A stretch of DNA of 64,000 bases from JAFGSI01 sp041287425 (GCA_041287425.1 JBEULG010000002.1:1-64000), one strand, 5' to 3'; shown: positions 52,180-62,001, counted from the stretch's first letter. Numbers and translations: made by a program. Notes: a model not told the origin generated them from the sequence alone.

Positions 52180-53592
52180 ATGTTCTCCTCCCTGCGCGCC
52201 CGTTTGTGGCTGAGTTATGCCCTCGTTATCCTCGGCGCCCTCACGCTGACGGCGCTCGTCCTGCTGGTGTACATCCTGCGCAGTCCGCTGGCCCACCGGG
52301 CCGCCTACCAGGAACTGGAAACCGCACGCCGCGCCCTGCTGCTGGCGCAGCCCGACCTGGCGACTCTCTCCGGCCCGGCGCTGGAGGCGACCCTGCGCAC
52401 CTACGACGCCGCCTTGCACGTGCGCCTGATGGTCCTGGACGCCGCTTTGCAGCCCCTGGCCGATTCGCGCGCCGGCAACGCGCCGGACCTCCGGCCTGTG
52501 CGCCGCTACCAGTTGCTGCGTTCCGCCGCCGTCCTGCGCGACGAAAACGGGGCAGCCTGGCTCTTCAGCGCCGAGCGCCTGCCGGATGGACGCGTTTTGC
52601 TGGCCCTCCTGCCGCGGCCGCGCCTGCCGCTTTTGTCCATCCTGCAAAACGACATTTTCCGTCCCTTCTTCTACTCCGGCTTGATTGCCCTGGCGCTTTC
52701 GCTCTTCCTCGCCTTTGGCCTGGCGCGCTGGATCGGCAGTCCGCTCCAGGGGCTGGTGGCGGCGGCGCGGCGCATGCCCGAAAGCGGCCCGCTGACGGCG
52801 CGCGGCCCGCGCGAAGTCCAGGAACTGATTCACGCCTTCAACGACATGGCCGCCCGCGTGCGCGCCACCCAGAAATCCCAGCGCGAATTCGTCGCCAACG
52901 TCTCTCACGAACTCAAGACCCCGCTGACCTCCATCCAGGGCTTTGCCCAGGCGCTGGAGGACGGCACCGCCGAGACCCCCGCCGCCCGGCAGCAGGCGGC
53001 TGCAATCATCCGCCAGGAGGCCGAACGCATGCACCGCATGGTGCTCGACCTGCTCGACCTGGCGCGCCTGGACTCCGGCACGCTGGAATTGCAGCGCGCC
53101 CCCCTCGACCTGGCCGCCCTGCTGCGCGGCGTCGTCGAACGCGTGACGCCTCAGGCGCAGGCGGCAGGCGTGAGCCTCGACCTGCAGGCCGGCGACCTGC
53201 CCGCCCTCACCGGCGACGGCGACCGGCTGGTGCAGGTCTTCGGCAACCTGGTGGAGAATGCCCTCAAGTTCACGCCCCCCGGCGGAGGCGTTTTCCTGCG
53301 CGCCCAGGCCGTTCCCGGCGGCGTGGAGGTGGAGGTCAGCGATACCGGCCTCGGGATGACCCCGGAGGTGCAGGCGCACATCTTCGAGCGTTTCTACCAG
53401 GCCGATGCCTCCCGCGCCGGCGGCAGCCGTCACGGCGCGGGGTTGGGCTTGGCCATCGCCCAGGAGATTTTGCGGGCGCATGGTGGTAGAATTAGCGTCC
53501 GCAGCACACCGGGCGAGGGCAGCACATTCACCGTCTTCCTGCCGCTAAGCGCGCCCGCGGCCCGCACACTCTCCTCGAAGCGCCAGACATAA
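52180..53592 (+). CDS. membrane sensor histidine kinase (HAMP-HisKA-HATPase)
   Basis: The 470-residue protein has transmembrane segments near residues 12-33 and 163-183, an extracytoplasmic sensor of about 130 residues, HAMP, a dimerisation domain with the phosphorylated His243 in SHELKTPLTSIQGF, and an ATPase domain with NLVENALKF, DTGLGMTPE and GAGLGLAIAQ. The sensor domain has no recognised ligand signature. It pairs with the response regulator just upstream. Confidence 0.93.
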   Translation: MFSSLRARLWLSYALVILGALTLTALVLLVYILRSPLAHRAAYQELETARRALLLAQPDLATLSGPALEATLRTYDAALHVRLMVLDAALQPLADSRAGNAPDLRPVRRYQLLRSAAVLRDENGAAWLFSAERLPDGRVLLALLPRPRLPLLSILQNDIFRPFFYSGLIALALSLFLAFGLARWIGSPLQGLVAAARRMPESGPLTARGPREVQELIHAFNDMAARVRATQKSQREFVANVSHELKTPLTSIQGFAQALEDGTAETPAARQQAAAIIRQEAERMHRMVLDLLDLARLDSGTLELQRAPLDLAALLRGVVERVTPQAQAAGVSLDLQAGDLPALTGDGDRLVQVFGNLVENALKFTPPGGGVFLRAQAVPGGVEVEVSDTGLGMTPEVQAHIFERFYQADASRAGGSRHGAGLGLAIAQEILRAHGGRISVRSTPGEGSTFTVFLPLSAPAARTLSSKRQT

Positions 53593-53595
53593 CCC

Positions 53596-54612
53596 ATGCC
53601 AACCGTTTCCATCATCGTTCCCTGCTACAACGAGCAACACACCATCCGCTCGCTGCTGGAGGCGATTTACGCCCAAACCTACCCGCGCCGTGACCTGGAA
53701 GTGGTCATCGCCGACGGCCTCTCCACCGACCGGACGCGGGAGGAAATTGCCGCTTTTGCCGCCTCGCACCCGGACCTGAAGATTGCCGTGCTGGACAACC
53801 CCAAGCGCCACATCCCGGCCGCGCTCAACACCGCCCTGCGCGCCGCTTCGGGCGAGATGATCATCCGCCTGGACGCGCACTCACGGCCCTATCCCGATTA
53901 CGTCGAGCGCTGTGTGGCTGCGCTGGAGGCCGGCCTGGGCGAGAACGTCGGCGGGGTGTGGGAAATCCACCCCGGCGCGCAGACGTGGGCGGCCAGGTCC
54001 ATCGCCGCCGCGGCCGCCCATCCGCTCGGCGTGGGCGACGCCCTCTACCGTCACACCGATAAGGCCGCCTATGTGGATACCGTCCCGTTTGGGGCCTTCA
54101 AGCGCGAACTGCTGGCGCTGGTGGGCTTCTTCGACGAGTCCCTGCTGACCAACGAGGATTACGAGTTCAACGCCCGCATCCGCGCCCGCGGCGGGAAAAT
54201 CTGGCTCGACCCGGCCATCCGCTCGGTCTATTTTGCCCGCCCCACCTTTGGGGCGCTGGCGCGGCAGTATTGGCGTTACGGCTTCTGGAAGTACCGCATG
54301 TTGCGCCGCTATCCGCAGACCCTGCGCTGGCGGCAGGCGCTGCCGCCGCTGTTTGTGCTCAGCCTGCTGGGGCTGGCCGGGCTGGGAGTGGCCTGGCGCG
54401 GCTTCTGGCTGCTGCTGGCGGCCGAGGCGGGGCTGTACCTGCTCGTTTTGGCCGCCGCCGGCCTCCGCTCGGCGTGGAAGCGGCGGGAGGCGTTTCTCCT
54501 CGCCGGGCTGCCGCTGGCGATTGCCGTCATGCATCTCGCCTGGGGAAGCGGCTTTTTATGGAGTATGATTAAGGAGATGGGCGCTCCCCAAATTCCAAAG
54601 AGGAAACGATAA
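53596..54612 (+). CDS. GT2 glycosyltransferase with C-terminal membrane region (succinoglycan-type)
   Basis: The 338-residue protein has VSIIVPCYNEQHTIRSLL, VVIADGLSTDRTREE, a IIRLDAHSRP acidic motif and DESLLTNEDYEFN, followed by WRYGFWKYRMLRR and two to three hydrophobic helices. Similar enzymes extend exopolysaccharides. The start is 3 nt after the kinase stop, and its own stop abuts the next start. Confidence 0.88.
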   Translation: MPTVSIIVPCYNEQHTIRSLLEAIYAQTYPRRDLEVVIADGLSTDRTREEIAAFAASHPDLKIAVLDNPKRHIPAALNTALRAASGEMIIRLDAHSRPYPDYVERCVAALEAGLGENVGGVWEIHPGAQTWAARSIAAAAAHPLGVGDALYRHTDKAAYVDTVPFGAFKRELLALVGFFDESLLTNEDYEFNARIRARGGKIWLDPAIRSVYFARPTFGALARQYWRYGFWKYRMLRRYPQTLRWRQALPPLFVLSLLGLAGLGVAWRGFWLLLAAEAGLYLLVLAAAGLRSAWKRREAFLLAGLPLAIAVMHLAWGSGFLWSMIKEMGAPQIPKRKR

Positions 54613-56034
54613 ATGGGTTCGACGGCGAGACCTAAGCCTCCCGCCTGGCGCATGCGGCCGCGCGACCAGCGCACGCTGTTAATCATCGGCGATTTGCTCG
54701 TATCTTACGTTGCGCTGGTGATTGCCCTGGTGGTCTGGAGCGTTCGCGACCCCTGGCTCGACTTTTCGCCCGAATTCTTTCGCTTGCGGGTCGAGTTCTG
54801 GTACTATTTCCTGCCGCTGCTCTGGCTGGTGCTTTTGGTTCAGTTGTACGACCCCCATCGGGCCGCCCACTGGGGCACAACCCTGCGCGGCGTGACCCTG
54901 GCAGCCGCGATTGGGATGATGGGCTATGCCATCATCTACTTTCTGTTCGAGGGCGCCATCGCCCGCATCGGCGTGGGGGTTTTCCTGCTCGCCTCGTTCA
55001 TCCTGACCCTGTTCTGGCGGCTGCTCTACATCGGCATCTTCTCGGCCCCGGCCTTCATGCGCCGCATCCTCATCATCGGGGCGGGCAAGGCCGGCCAGAC
55101 TCTGGCACAGGCTTACAAGAGCATCTATCCGCCTCCTTTCCACCTGGTCGGTTTCGTGGACGACGACCCGCAAAAAGCCGGCACCTCCCTGGAAGGCTAT
55201 CCGGTGCTGGGCAACAGCGACCAGTTGCTGGCCATCGTCGAGAACGAATCCGTCTCGGACCTGGTGGTGGCCATCGTCGGCGAAATGCGCGGCAGCACCT
55301 TCCAGACCATCCTGGACGCCCAGGAGCGCGGCCTGGAAGTCGTGCCGATGCCGACTCTCTACGAAGAACTGCTGGGGCGCGTCCCGGTCCATCACCTCGA
55401 ATCGGAGTGGTTGCTGCGTTCGTTCGTGGACCAGGCGCGGGTGGGTGGGTTCTATGAACTGGGCAAGCGGCTGCTCGATATTCTGCTGGCGTTAATCGGG
55501 CTGGTCATGCTGGCCGTCATTTTTCCGCTGGTGAGCCTGCTCATCCTGATTGACAGCGGTCTGCCCATCATCTATAAACAAATCCGGCTGGGAAAGGGCG
55601 GCAAGCCCTTCTACGTTTACAAATTCCGCACCATGCGCCAAGACGCCGAAAAAGACGGCAAGCCGCGCCTGACCCAGGAGAAGGACAACCGCATCACGCG
55701 GGTCGGCAATTTCCTGCGCCGCACCCACCTGGACGAATTTCCCCAATTCTGGAACGTCCTGCGCGGCGAGATGAGCGTGGTCGGGCCGCGCTCCGAGCGG
55801 CCGGAGTGGGTGGCCGAGTTCCAGAAGCAGATTCCCTTCTATCGGGCGCGCCTGCTGGTCAAGCCGGGAGTCACCGGCTGGGCGCAGGTCAATTACGGCT
55901 ACTACGCCACCGTCGAGGAAATGGCGGTCAAACTGGAGTACGACTTGTATTACATCAAGCACCGCAATCTGTGGATGGACATCTTCATTATCCTGCGCAC
56001 TGTGGGGCAGGTGCTGGGATTGCGCGGCAGGTAA
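54613..56034 (+). CDS. polyprenyl-phosphate sugar-phosphotransferase (WbaP/CpsE type, initiating enzyme)
   Basis: The 473-residue protein has four to five N-terminal membrane helices, a CoA-binding-like Rossmann region (ILIIGAGKAGQTL), a further helix and the bacterial sugar-transferase core with FYVYKFRTMRQDAEKDGK, RRTHLDEFPQFWNVLRGEM (DE pair) and KPGVTGWAQVNYG. It places the first sugar phosphate on undecaprenyl phosphate, starting repeat-unit assembly. It is the only initiating transferase recognised in the window. Confidence 0.94.
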   Translation: MGSTARPKPPAWRMRPRDQRTLLIIGDLLVSYVALVIALVVWSVRDPWLDFSPEFFRLRVEFWYYFLPLLWLVLLVQLYDPHRAAHWGTTLRGVTLAAAIGMMGYAIIYFLFEGAIARIGVGVFLLASFILTLFWRLLYIGIFSAPAFMRRILIIGAGKAGQTLAQAYKSIYPPPFHLVGFVDDDPQKAGTSLEGYPVLGNSDQLLAIVENESVSDLVVAIVGEMRGSTFQTILDAQERGLEVVPMPTLYEELLGRVPVHHLESEWLLRSFVDQARVGGFYELGKRLLDILLALIGLVMLAVIFPLVSLLILIDSGLPIIYKQIRLGKGGKPFYVYKFRTMRQDAEKDGKPRLTQEKDNRITRVGNFLRRTHLDEFPQFWNVLRGEMSVVGPRSERPEWVAEFQKQIPFYRARLLVKPGVTGWAQVNYGYYATVEEMAVKLEYDLYYIKHRNLWMDIFIILRTVGQVLGLRGR

Positions 56035-56035
56035 G

Positions 56036-56965
56036 ATGGCGACTTTCCTGGTTACCGGCGGCGCCGGCTTCATCGGTTCACACCTCGTCCAGGCCCTCTT
56101 GGCCGGCGGCGAGCGGGTGCGCGTCCTGGACAATTTCAGCACCGGACGGCGCGAAAACCTGCCGGCGGACAATCCCCGCCTGGAGGTGCTGGAAGGCGAT
56201 CTGCGCCAGGCCCCCCTCCTGCAACGCGCCGTGCAGGGGGTGGAGGTCATCTTTCATCTGGCGGCCTTCATTTCCGTCCCGGCCTCGCTGCGCGATCCGC
56301 AGACCTGCTTCGAGGTCAACGCCGCCGGGACGGCAACCCTGCTCGAGGCGGCGCGGCAGGCCGGGGCGCGTAAGGTCGTCTTCTCTTCGAGCAGCGCCAT
56401 CTACGGGGACAACGACCACCTGCCCCTGGCCGAAAGCGAAACGCCGCGCCCGCTTTCTCCCTATGCCCTCTCGAAACTGGTCGGCGAACAGTACGGCCGC
56501 TTCTACACGCGCATCTTCGGCTTGCCGGTGACCGCCCTGCGCTACTTCAACGTCTATGGGCCGCGCCAGGCGCCCGATTCGCCCTACGCGGCAGCCATTC
56601 CCATCTTCATCCGCCGCCTGCGAGACGGCCAGGCGGTGGACATCTTCGGCGACGGCCAACAGACCCGCGACTTCATCTTTGTGGGAGACGTGGTGCGCGC
56701 CAATCTGCTGGCCGCCGAAACCCCGGCTGCCGACGGCGAGGTCATCAACATCTGCACCGGCCAGGAGACCTCCCTGCTCGACCTGTTGGCGGCGCTGAGC
56801 GAAGCGGGCGGAAGCAAGCCGGAGGTCCGCTTCGGCCCGCCGCGGCCGGGCGACATCTACCGTTCGGCCGGCGACCCGCACAAGGCCGTTCGTCTGCTGG
56901 GCTTCCGCGCCGAAACCACCCTGGCCGACGGTCTGCGCCAGACGTTCGAATGGATGGGCGCATGA
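56036..56965 (+). CDS. NAD-dependent nucleotide-sugar epimerase (WbpP/GalE-like SDR)
   Basis: The 309-residue SDR has LVTGGAGFIGSHLVQAL, SSSSAIYG and SPYALSKLVGE with YxxxK, and RYFNVYGPRQAPDSPYAA typical of UDP-glucose or UDP-GlcNAc 4-epimerases. It is followed by the CapD-like gene with 4-bp overlap and lies 1 nt after the initiating transferase, so it probably supplies its substrate. Confidence 0.88.
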   Translation: MATFLVTGGAGFIGSHLVQALLAGGERVRVLDNFSTGRRENLPADNPRLEVLEGDLRQAPLLQRAVQGVEVIFHLAAFISVPASLRDPQTCFEVNAAGTATLLEAARQAGARKVVFSSSSAIYGDNDHLPLAESETPRPLSPYALSKLVGEQYGRFYTRIFGLPVTALRYFNVYGPRQAPDSPYAAAIPIFIRRLRDGQAVDIFGDGQQTRDFIFVGDVVRANLLAAETPAADGEVINICTGQETSLLDLLAALSEAGGSKPEVRFGPPRPGDIYRSAGDPHKAVRLLGFRAETTLADGLRQTFEWMGA

Positions 56966-58869
56966 GCCGCAACACGTCTCCCCGCCTGCAAATCCGCAAC
57001 CGCTTCGTGCTGGCCTTCGACCTGGCCGTCATCGTCCTCTCGGCGCTGGGCAGTTACGCCCTGCGCCTGGAGATGGGGCCGGATTTCTTCCGCTACTACC
57101 TGCAAGGGGCACTGTGGCTGACGGGCCTCAGTTTGCTGATTAAACCGCTGGTGTTCTACCTGTTCGGTCTGTACCGCCGTCTGTGGGTGTATGCCAGCAT
57201 CAACGAGTTGAAGGTCATCGCTCTGGCGGTCACCACGGCTTCGGGTGTGGTGGCAGTGGCCATGATCGGCCTGTTCCTGTTGCAGGTGTTCGGCCCCGGC
57301 CTGCCGCGTTCGGTGCTGGCCATTGACTGGCTGCTCTCGCTCTTCGGCGTCGGCGGGATTCGCTTCGCCATCCGCCTGCTGGCCGAGAACCGGGCGACCG
57401 CCGAAAAACAGAAGAGCGGGCGGACGCAGCGCGTCCTGGTCATCGGCGCAGGGGATGCCGGTGCGCTGGTGGTGCGCGAGATGCAGAAGAATCCCCAGTT
57501 GAACAAGACTCCAATCGGTTTCCTGGACGACGACCCGGCCAAACAGCGCCACCAGATTCACGGCGTGCCGGTGATCGGCAAATTGAGCGATCTGGGGCGG
57601 GTGCTGGAGAGCAAACGCGCCAACGAGGTCATCATCGCCATCCCCAGCGCTGGCGGCGGAGTGGTGCGCCTGGTCGCCGACGCCTGCCGGGCGAAAGGGG
57701 TGCCTTTCCGCACCATGCCGGGGTTGTACGAGTTGATCGGCGGCAGCGTGAGCGTCTCGTCGCTGCGAGAGGTGGACATCACCGACCTGCTGCGGCGCGA
57801 GCCGGCCCACCTCCAGGCCGAGCAGACCGGCCTGGTACTGCGCGGCAAGCGCGTCCTGGTCACCGGCGCGGGCGGCTCAATCGGGCGCGAACTGTGCCGC
57901 CAGATCGCCGGCTGGGAACCGGCCGACCTCATTTTGCTGGGACACGGCGAGAACAGCATCTTCGAGGCCCTGCTGGAACTGCGCGAGGCCTATCCGGCCC
58001 AGCCGCTCCAGCCGGTCATCGCCGATGTGCGCGACCTGCCGCGCCTGCAGGCCATCTGCCGCCAGCGCCAGCCGGAGGTCATCTTCCACGCCGCGGCCCA
58101 CAAACACGTCCCGCTCATGGAAAGCAACGTCGAGGAGGCGGTCAGCAACAACGTCATCGGCACGCGCAACGTGGTCGAGGCGGCGGTGGCGAGCGGCGTC
58201 GAGCGGCTGGTGATGATTTCGACCGACAAGGCCATCCGTCCGGCCAATGTGATGGGCGCCACCAAGCGCCTGGCCGAGATGATCGTCCTGGAGGCCGCCC
58301 GGCGCACCGGCCGGCCCTACTCGGTGGTGCGTTTCGGCAACGTCTTGGGCAGCCGCGGCAGCGTCGTCCCGCTCTTCAAGCGCCAGATTGCCCGCGGCGG
58401 GCCGGTCACCGTCACTCACCCGGAGATGAAACGTTACTTCATGACCATCCCCGAGGCAGTCCACCTCGTCCTGCAGGCCGCCGCCCTGGGCCGGGGCGGG
58501 GAGGTCTTCCTGCTCAACATGGGGCAGCCGGTGCGCATCCTCGACCTGGCCGAGGACCTCATCCGCCTCTCCGGCCTGGAGCCGGGGCGGGACATCGAAA
58601 TCGTCTTCACCGGCATCCGGCCCGGCGAAAAACTCACCGAGGACCTGTGGGAAGACGGCTCCATCTATCAGAAAACTGCCCACCCCGACATCTTCCGCCT
58701 GGAAGCCGAGGAGGCCAACCTGCCCATCGATCTGGACGAGGTGGTGGAGCGCCTGGGGCGCCTGGCGCGCCGCGGCGAGACAGCCGCCATCCTATCCCTG
58801 CTGGACGAAACCATCCCCGACGCCGACGTGCGCGCCGCCCCTCCGCCCGATTTCACCTCCATCGTATAA
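56962..58869 (+). CDS. membrane nucleoside-diphosphate-sugar dehydratase/epimerase (CapD/WbpM/FlmA type)
   Basis: The 635-residue protein has four membrane helices, a CoA-binding-like domain (VLVIGAGDAGALVV) and a C-terminal SDR with VTGAGGSIGRELCRQI, AAAHKHVPLMESN, MISTDKAIRPANVMGATKR (Ser and Met-Lys replacing the Tyr-Lys pair) and RFGNVLGSRGSVVPLF. WbpM-type enzymes make UDP-4-keto-6-deoxy-HexNAc for QuiNAc and FucNAc. The start at 56962 overlaps the previous stop by 4 bp. Confidence 0.93.
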   Translation: MSRNTSPRLQIRNRFVLAFDLAVIVLSALGSYALRLEMGPDFFRYYLQGALWLTGLSLLIKPLVFYLFGLYRRLWVYASINELKVIALAVTTASGVVAVAMIGLFLLQVFGPGLPRSVLAIDWLLSLFGVGGIRFAIRLLAENRATAEKQKSGRTQRVLVIGAGDAGALVVREMQKNPQLNKTPIGFLDDDPAKQRHQIHGVPVIGKLSDLGRVLESKRANEVIIAIPSAGGGVVRLVADACRAKGVPFRTMPGLYELIGGSVSVSSLREVDITDLLRREPAHLQAEQTGLVLRGKRVLVTGAGGSIGRELCRQIAGWEPADLILLGHGENSIFEALLELREAYPAQPLQPVIADVRDLPRLQAICRQRQPEVIFHAAAHKHVPLMESNVEEAVSNNVIGTRNVVEAAVASGVERLVMISTDKAIRPANVMGATKRLAEMIVLEAARRTGRPYSVVRFGNVLGSRGSVVPLFKRQIARGGPVTVTHPEMKRYFMTIPEAVHLVLQAAALGRGGEVFLLNMGQPVRILDLAEDLIRLSGLEPGRDIEIVFTGIRPGEKLTEDLWEDGSIYQKTAHPDIFRLEAEEANLPIDLDEVVERLGRLARRGETAAILSLLDETIPDADVRAAPPPDFTSIV

Positions 58870-58906
58870 CCGGCCTCAAGGTGCCGCGAAGACAACCATC
58901 TGCCCT

Positions 58907-59908
58907 ATGGAAGTCAGTCTCTCCGCCTGGAACGAATTTCTGGAAGCCTACCCCCACGCCCACCTGCTGCAGACCGGCACATGGGGCGAGTTGAAGTCCG
59001 CTTTCGGCTGGGAGGCCGTGCGGCTGGTCGGCGAAGGTTGGGGGGCGCAGGTCTTGTTCCGCCACCTGCCACTCGGCTTTACCCTGGCTTACCTCCCGAA
59101 GGGACCGGTCGGCGGCGTTCAGGCTTCCATGTTCAGTGAACAGTGCATAGAAGAACTCGATGCGCTCTGCCGCCGAAAGAAGGCTATCTTCCTGAAAATC
59201 GAGCCGGATGCCTGGGAGCCGGCCGGGCCGCCCTCAGCAACCGGCGCGGCCGGTTTCCTCATCAGCCGACACGCCATCCAGCCTCGCCGCACGCTGATCG
59301 TTGACCTGCGCGGCAGCGAGGCGGACATCCTGGGGCGGATGAAGCAGAAATGCCGCTACAACATCCGGCTGGCAGAAAAGAAGGGGGTCGGCGTCCGGGC
59401 GTGGGATGACCTGGACAGCTTCCACCGCATGTTGCTGGCAACGGGGGAGCGCGACGCCTTCGGAGTCCACGCCGCTGCCTACTACCGCCGGGCCTACGAA
59501 CTCTTTCGGCCGGCCGGCATGGCCGAGTTGCTGGTGGCAGAATACGAAGGCGAACCGCTGGCGGCGCTGATGGTCTTCGCCCGCGGGCGGCGCGCCTGGT
59601 ATCTCTACGGCGCCTCGAGCGACCGCCAGCGCAACCGCATGCCGACCTACTTGCTGCAATGGGAGGCGATGCGCTGGGCGCGGCAGCGCGGCGCCGAGGA
59701 ATACGACCTCTACGGCGTCCCCGACGCCGACGAGGCGGCGCTGGAAGCCCAGTTCGAATCGCGCCGCGACGGCCTGTGGGGCGTCTATCGCTTCAAACGC
59801 GGCTTCGGCGGCGAACTGCGCCGCGCCGTCCCCGCCCTGGACCGCGTCTACCATCCCCTGCTCTACCGCCTCTATCTGTGGCGCATGGCCGGACGGGAGG
59901 CCGGATGA
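58907..59908 (+). CDS. FemAB-family aminoacyl-transferase, paralogue 1
   Basis: The 333-residue protein has HLLQTGTWGELKSAFGW at the N-terminus, the family core RMKQKCRYNIRLAEKKG, RMPTYLLQWEAMRWA and LWGVYRFKRGFGGEL. FemABX enzymes use aminoacyl-tRNA to add amino acids to peptidoglycan precursors. It overlaps the next gene by 4 nt and is 37 nt after the dehydratase gene. The two copies may add different residues or serve a glycan (inference). Confidence 0.87.
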   Translation: MEVSLSAWNEFLEAYPHAHLLQTGTWGELKSAFGWEAVRLVGEGWGAQVLFRHLPLGFTLAYLPKGPVGGVQASMFSEQCIEELDALCRRKKAIFLKIEPDAWEPAGPPSATGAAGFLISRHAIQPRRTLIVDLRGSEADILGRMKQKCRYNIRLAEKKGVGVRAWDDLDSFHRMLLATGERDAFGVHAAAYYRRAYELFRPAGMAELLVAEYEGEPLAALMVFARGRRAWYLYGASSDRQRNRMPTYLLQWEAMRWARQRGAEEYDLYGVPDADEAALEAQFESRRDGLWGVYRFKRGFGGELRRAVPALDRVYHPLLYRLYLWRMAGREAG

Positions 59909-61047
59909 TGCAAGTCTTTCGCGGTTCCCCTGCCGAATGGGACGCCCTGATTGCCCGCCTGCCCGCCCCGCATCTCCTGCAAACCTGGGAGTGGGCGCAG
60001 GTCAAGGCAAAGTATGGCTGGCAGCCGATGCCGTTCGTATGGGAATCTCAAACGGCGGGACAAAAATCGCCGCTGGCAGCGGCGATGGTGCTGCGGCGGC
60101 CCATCCCGACCGGCGGCTTTGCCCGCAAGATGTGCCTGCTTTACGTCCCGAAGGGGCCGCTGCTCGACTGGTCCGACGCCGTCCTGCGCGGCCGCGTTCT
60201 CGACGACCTGCAGGCGCTGGCCAGGCGCAGCGGCGCAATCTTTCTCAAGGCCGACCCCGACGTCCTGCTCGGCACGGGCATCCCCGGCCAACCAGACGCC
60301 ATCGAGACGGAAACCGGCCGGCAGGTGCGCGCCGAACTGGAGCGACGCGGCTGGCTCTTCTCGCCGGACCAGATTCAGTTCCGCAATACCGTCCTGCTCG
60401 ATCTTACCCCCTCGGAAGCGGAAATCCTGGCGCGCATGAAACAGAAGACGCGCTACAACATCCGCCTGGCGGAGAAGAAAGGCGTCCGCCTGCGGCTGGC
60501 GACGACGCAAGACCTGCCGCTGCTGTACCGCATGTACGCCGAAACCTCGGCGCGCGACGGCTTCGTCATCCGCTCCGAGGACTATTATCAGAGCGTGTGG
60601 AGCGCTTTCCTGCGGCCGGCGCCCGATGGCGGCCCTCAGCCCTGGGCCGAAGCGCTGCTCGCCGAAGTGGACGGCCAGGCGGCGGCCGGATTGTTCCTGT
60701 TCTACTTTGCCGGGCGAGCCTATTACCTCTACGGCATGTCCCGCCAGACTCACCGCGAGAAGATGCCCAACCACTTGCTGCAATGGGAGGCCATCCGGCG
60801 CGCCAAAGCCAACGGCTGCACGCAGTACGATCTGTGGGGCGCACCGGACGAGTTCGACCCAAGCGACAGCCTGTGGGGCGTCTTCCGCTTCAAAGAGGGC
60901 CTGGGCGGACAGGTCGCGCGCACCCTCGGCGCCTGGGATTACCCCGCCAGCCCGCTCCTGTACCGGATGTACACCCGGCTCATCCCGCGCCTGTTGGACG
61001 TGATGCGCTGGCGCGGCCAGAGGCAGACCCGCCAAATCCTCGGCTGA
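59905..61047 (+). CDS. FemAB-family aminoacyl-transferase, paralogue 2
   Basis: The 380-residue paralogue has HLLQTWEWAQVKAKYGW, RMKQKTRYNIRLAEKKG, KMPNHLLQWEAIRRA and SLWGVFRFKEGLGG. It is slightly longer, mainly in the middle. GGGAGG (59895-59900) lies 4 nt before ATG 59905 and 7 nt before a second ATG at 59908. It is last in the operon, followed by a hairpin. Confidence 0.87.
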   Translation: MMQVFRGSPAEWDALIARLPAPHLLQTWEWAQVKAKYGWQPMPFVWESQTAGQKSPLAAAMVLRRPIPTGGFARKMCLLYVPKGPLLDWSDAVLRGRVLDDLQALARRSGAIFLKADPDVLLGTGIPGQPDAIETETGRQVRAELERRGWLFSPDQIQFRNTVLLDLTPSEAEILARMKQKTRYNIRLAEKKGVRLRLATTQDLPLLYRMYAETSARDGFVIRSEDYYQSVWSAFLRPAPDGGPQPWAEALLAEVDGQAAAGLFLFYFAGRAYYLYGMSRQTHREKMPNHLLQWEAIRRAKANGCTQYDLWGAPDEFDPSDSLWGVFRFKEGLGGQVARTLGAWDYPASPLLYRMYTRLIPRLLDVMRWRGQRQTRQILG

Positions 61048-61092
61048 CGACCAACGGCCAGCCAGATAGATTCAACCCGGTCGCCAAAACAC

Positions 61093-61124
61093 AGGACTTT
61101 TGCCCCGCCCGGAGCAAAAGTCCT
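61093..61124. terminator. bidirectional hairpin between FemAB and phoU
   Basis: AGGACTTTTGC (61093-61103) and GCAAAAGTCCT (61114-61124) form a perfect 11-bp stem with a 10-nt loop. It lies between converging genes; the following bases (TTCGTC) are only weakly T-rich. Confidence 0.6.
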
Positions 61125-61164
61125 TTCGTCATCGCAGAAGAGCGCCTGGTTTCCGACGACCGAA

Positions 61165-61845
61165 TTACTTTTCCTCTTTCAGTTCGTCGTAAGTGGTCTT
61201 GATTTCCTTGATTTCGCCCGTCACGATGAAGATGGCGCGCTCACAAATATTGGTGACGCGGTCGGCCAGGCGTTCGAGATTATGAGCCACCCACAAGAGC
61301 CAGTTGGCGCGCTCGATGTTCTGGGGGTTTTCCAGCACGAAGGTCATCAGTTCGCGGTAGACCTGGTTATAGAGCAAATCGACCTCGTCATCCTCGGTGG
61401 GGATTCTGCGGGCGGCCTCGGCATCCTCGTTGACAAACGCGGTCAGGGCGCGGTGGAGCATGCTGGTGCCGATCTGGGCCATGCGCGGCACGTCCACCAG
61501 CGGCTTGAGCAGCGGCTGATCGCCCATGCGGATGTTGATGGTGGCGATTCCCTTGGCGTAATCGCCCATCCGTTCCAACTCGCCCGCCACTTCGAGAATC
61601 GAAGCCAGCAGGCGCAGGTCATGGGCCATCGGCTGCTGGGTGGCAATCAGAATCATGACCTGTTCCTCGATGGCATAACGCTTGGCATTGATTTTGAGGT
61701 CCATGTCATAGATACGCCGCGAAGCCTCGATGTCGCGCTTCTTGAGCGCCTCGACCGACTCCAAAGTGGCCTGTTCGACCATGCTGCCAAGCAGGAGCAA
61801 CTCATCTTTCAGATGCTGGATATCGCTTTCGAAGGATTTGCGCAT
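61165..61845 (-). CDS. phoU: phosphate-uptake regulator PhoU
   Basis: The 226-residue protein is a two-repeat helical bundle with metal-binding motifs in each repeat: ELERMGDYAKGIA and NLERLADRVTNICER. PhoU restrains the Pst transporter and PhoR. No pst genes are in the window. ATG 61845 has AGAAGGG about 5 nt upstream, and a TATAAT on the minus strand (61877-61882) may be its -10 box. Confidence 0.92.
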   Translation of the reverse strand: MRKSFESDIQHLKDELLLLGSMVEQATLESVEALKKRDIEASRRIYDMDLKINAKRYAIEEQVMILIATQQPMAHDLRLLASILEVAGELERMGDYAKGIATINIRMGDQPLLKPLVDVPRMAQIGTSMLHRALTAFVNEDAEAARRIPTEDDEVDLLYNQVYRELMTFVLENPQNIERANWLLWVAHNLERLADRVTNICERAIFIVTGEIKEIKTTYDELKEEK

Positions 61846-62001
61846 GGTAGCCCTTCTTTCTCGTCTTTGTCCATTTATTATAACCATTTTCGCCCTGCGC
61901 GGCTTAACCAAATCGGCCGGTCATCCGCCTTTGAGCGGTTCAGCGAGTGGCAGTCCGCTCATCAGGCGGGGCGGTTCTCTGCGCGTTGCCCTCCCCTGTC
62001 G

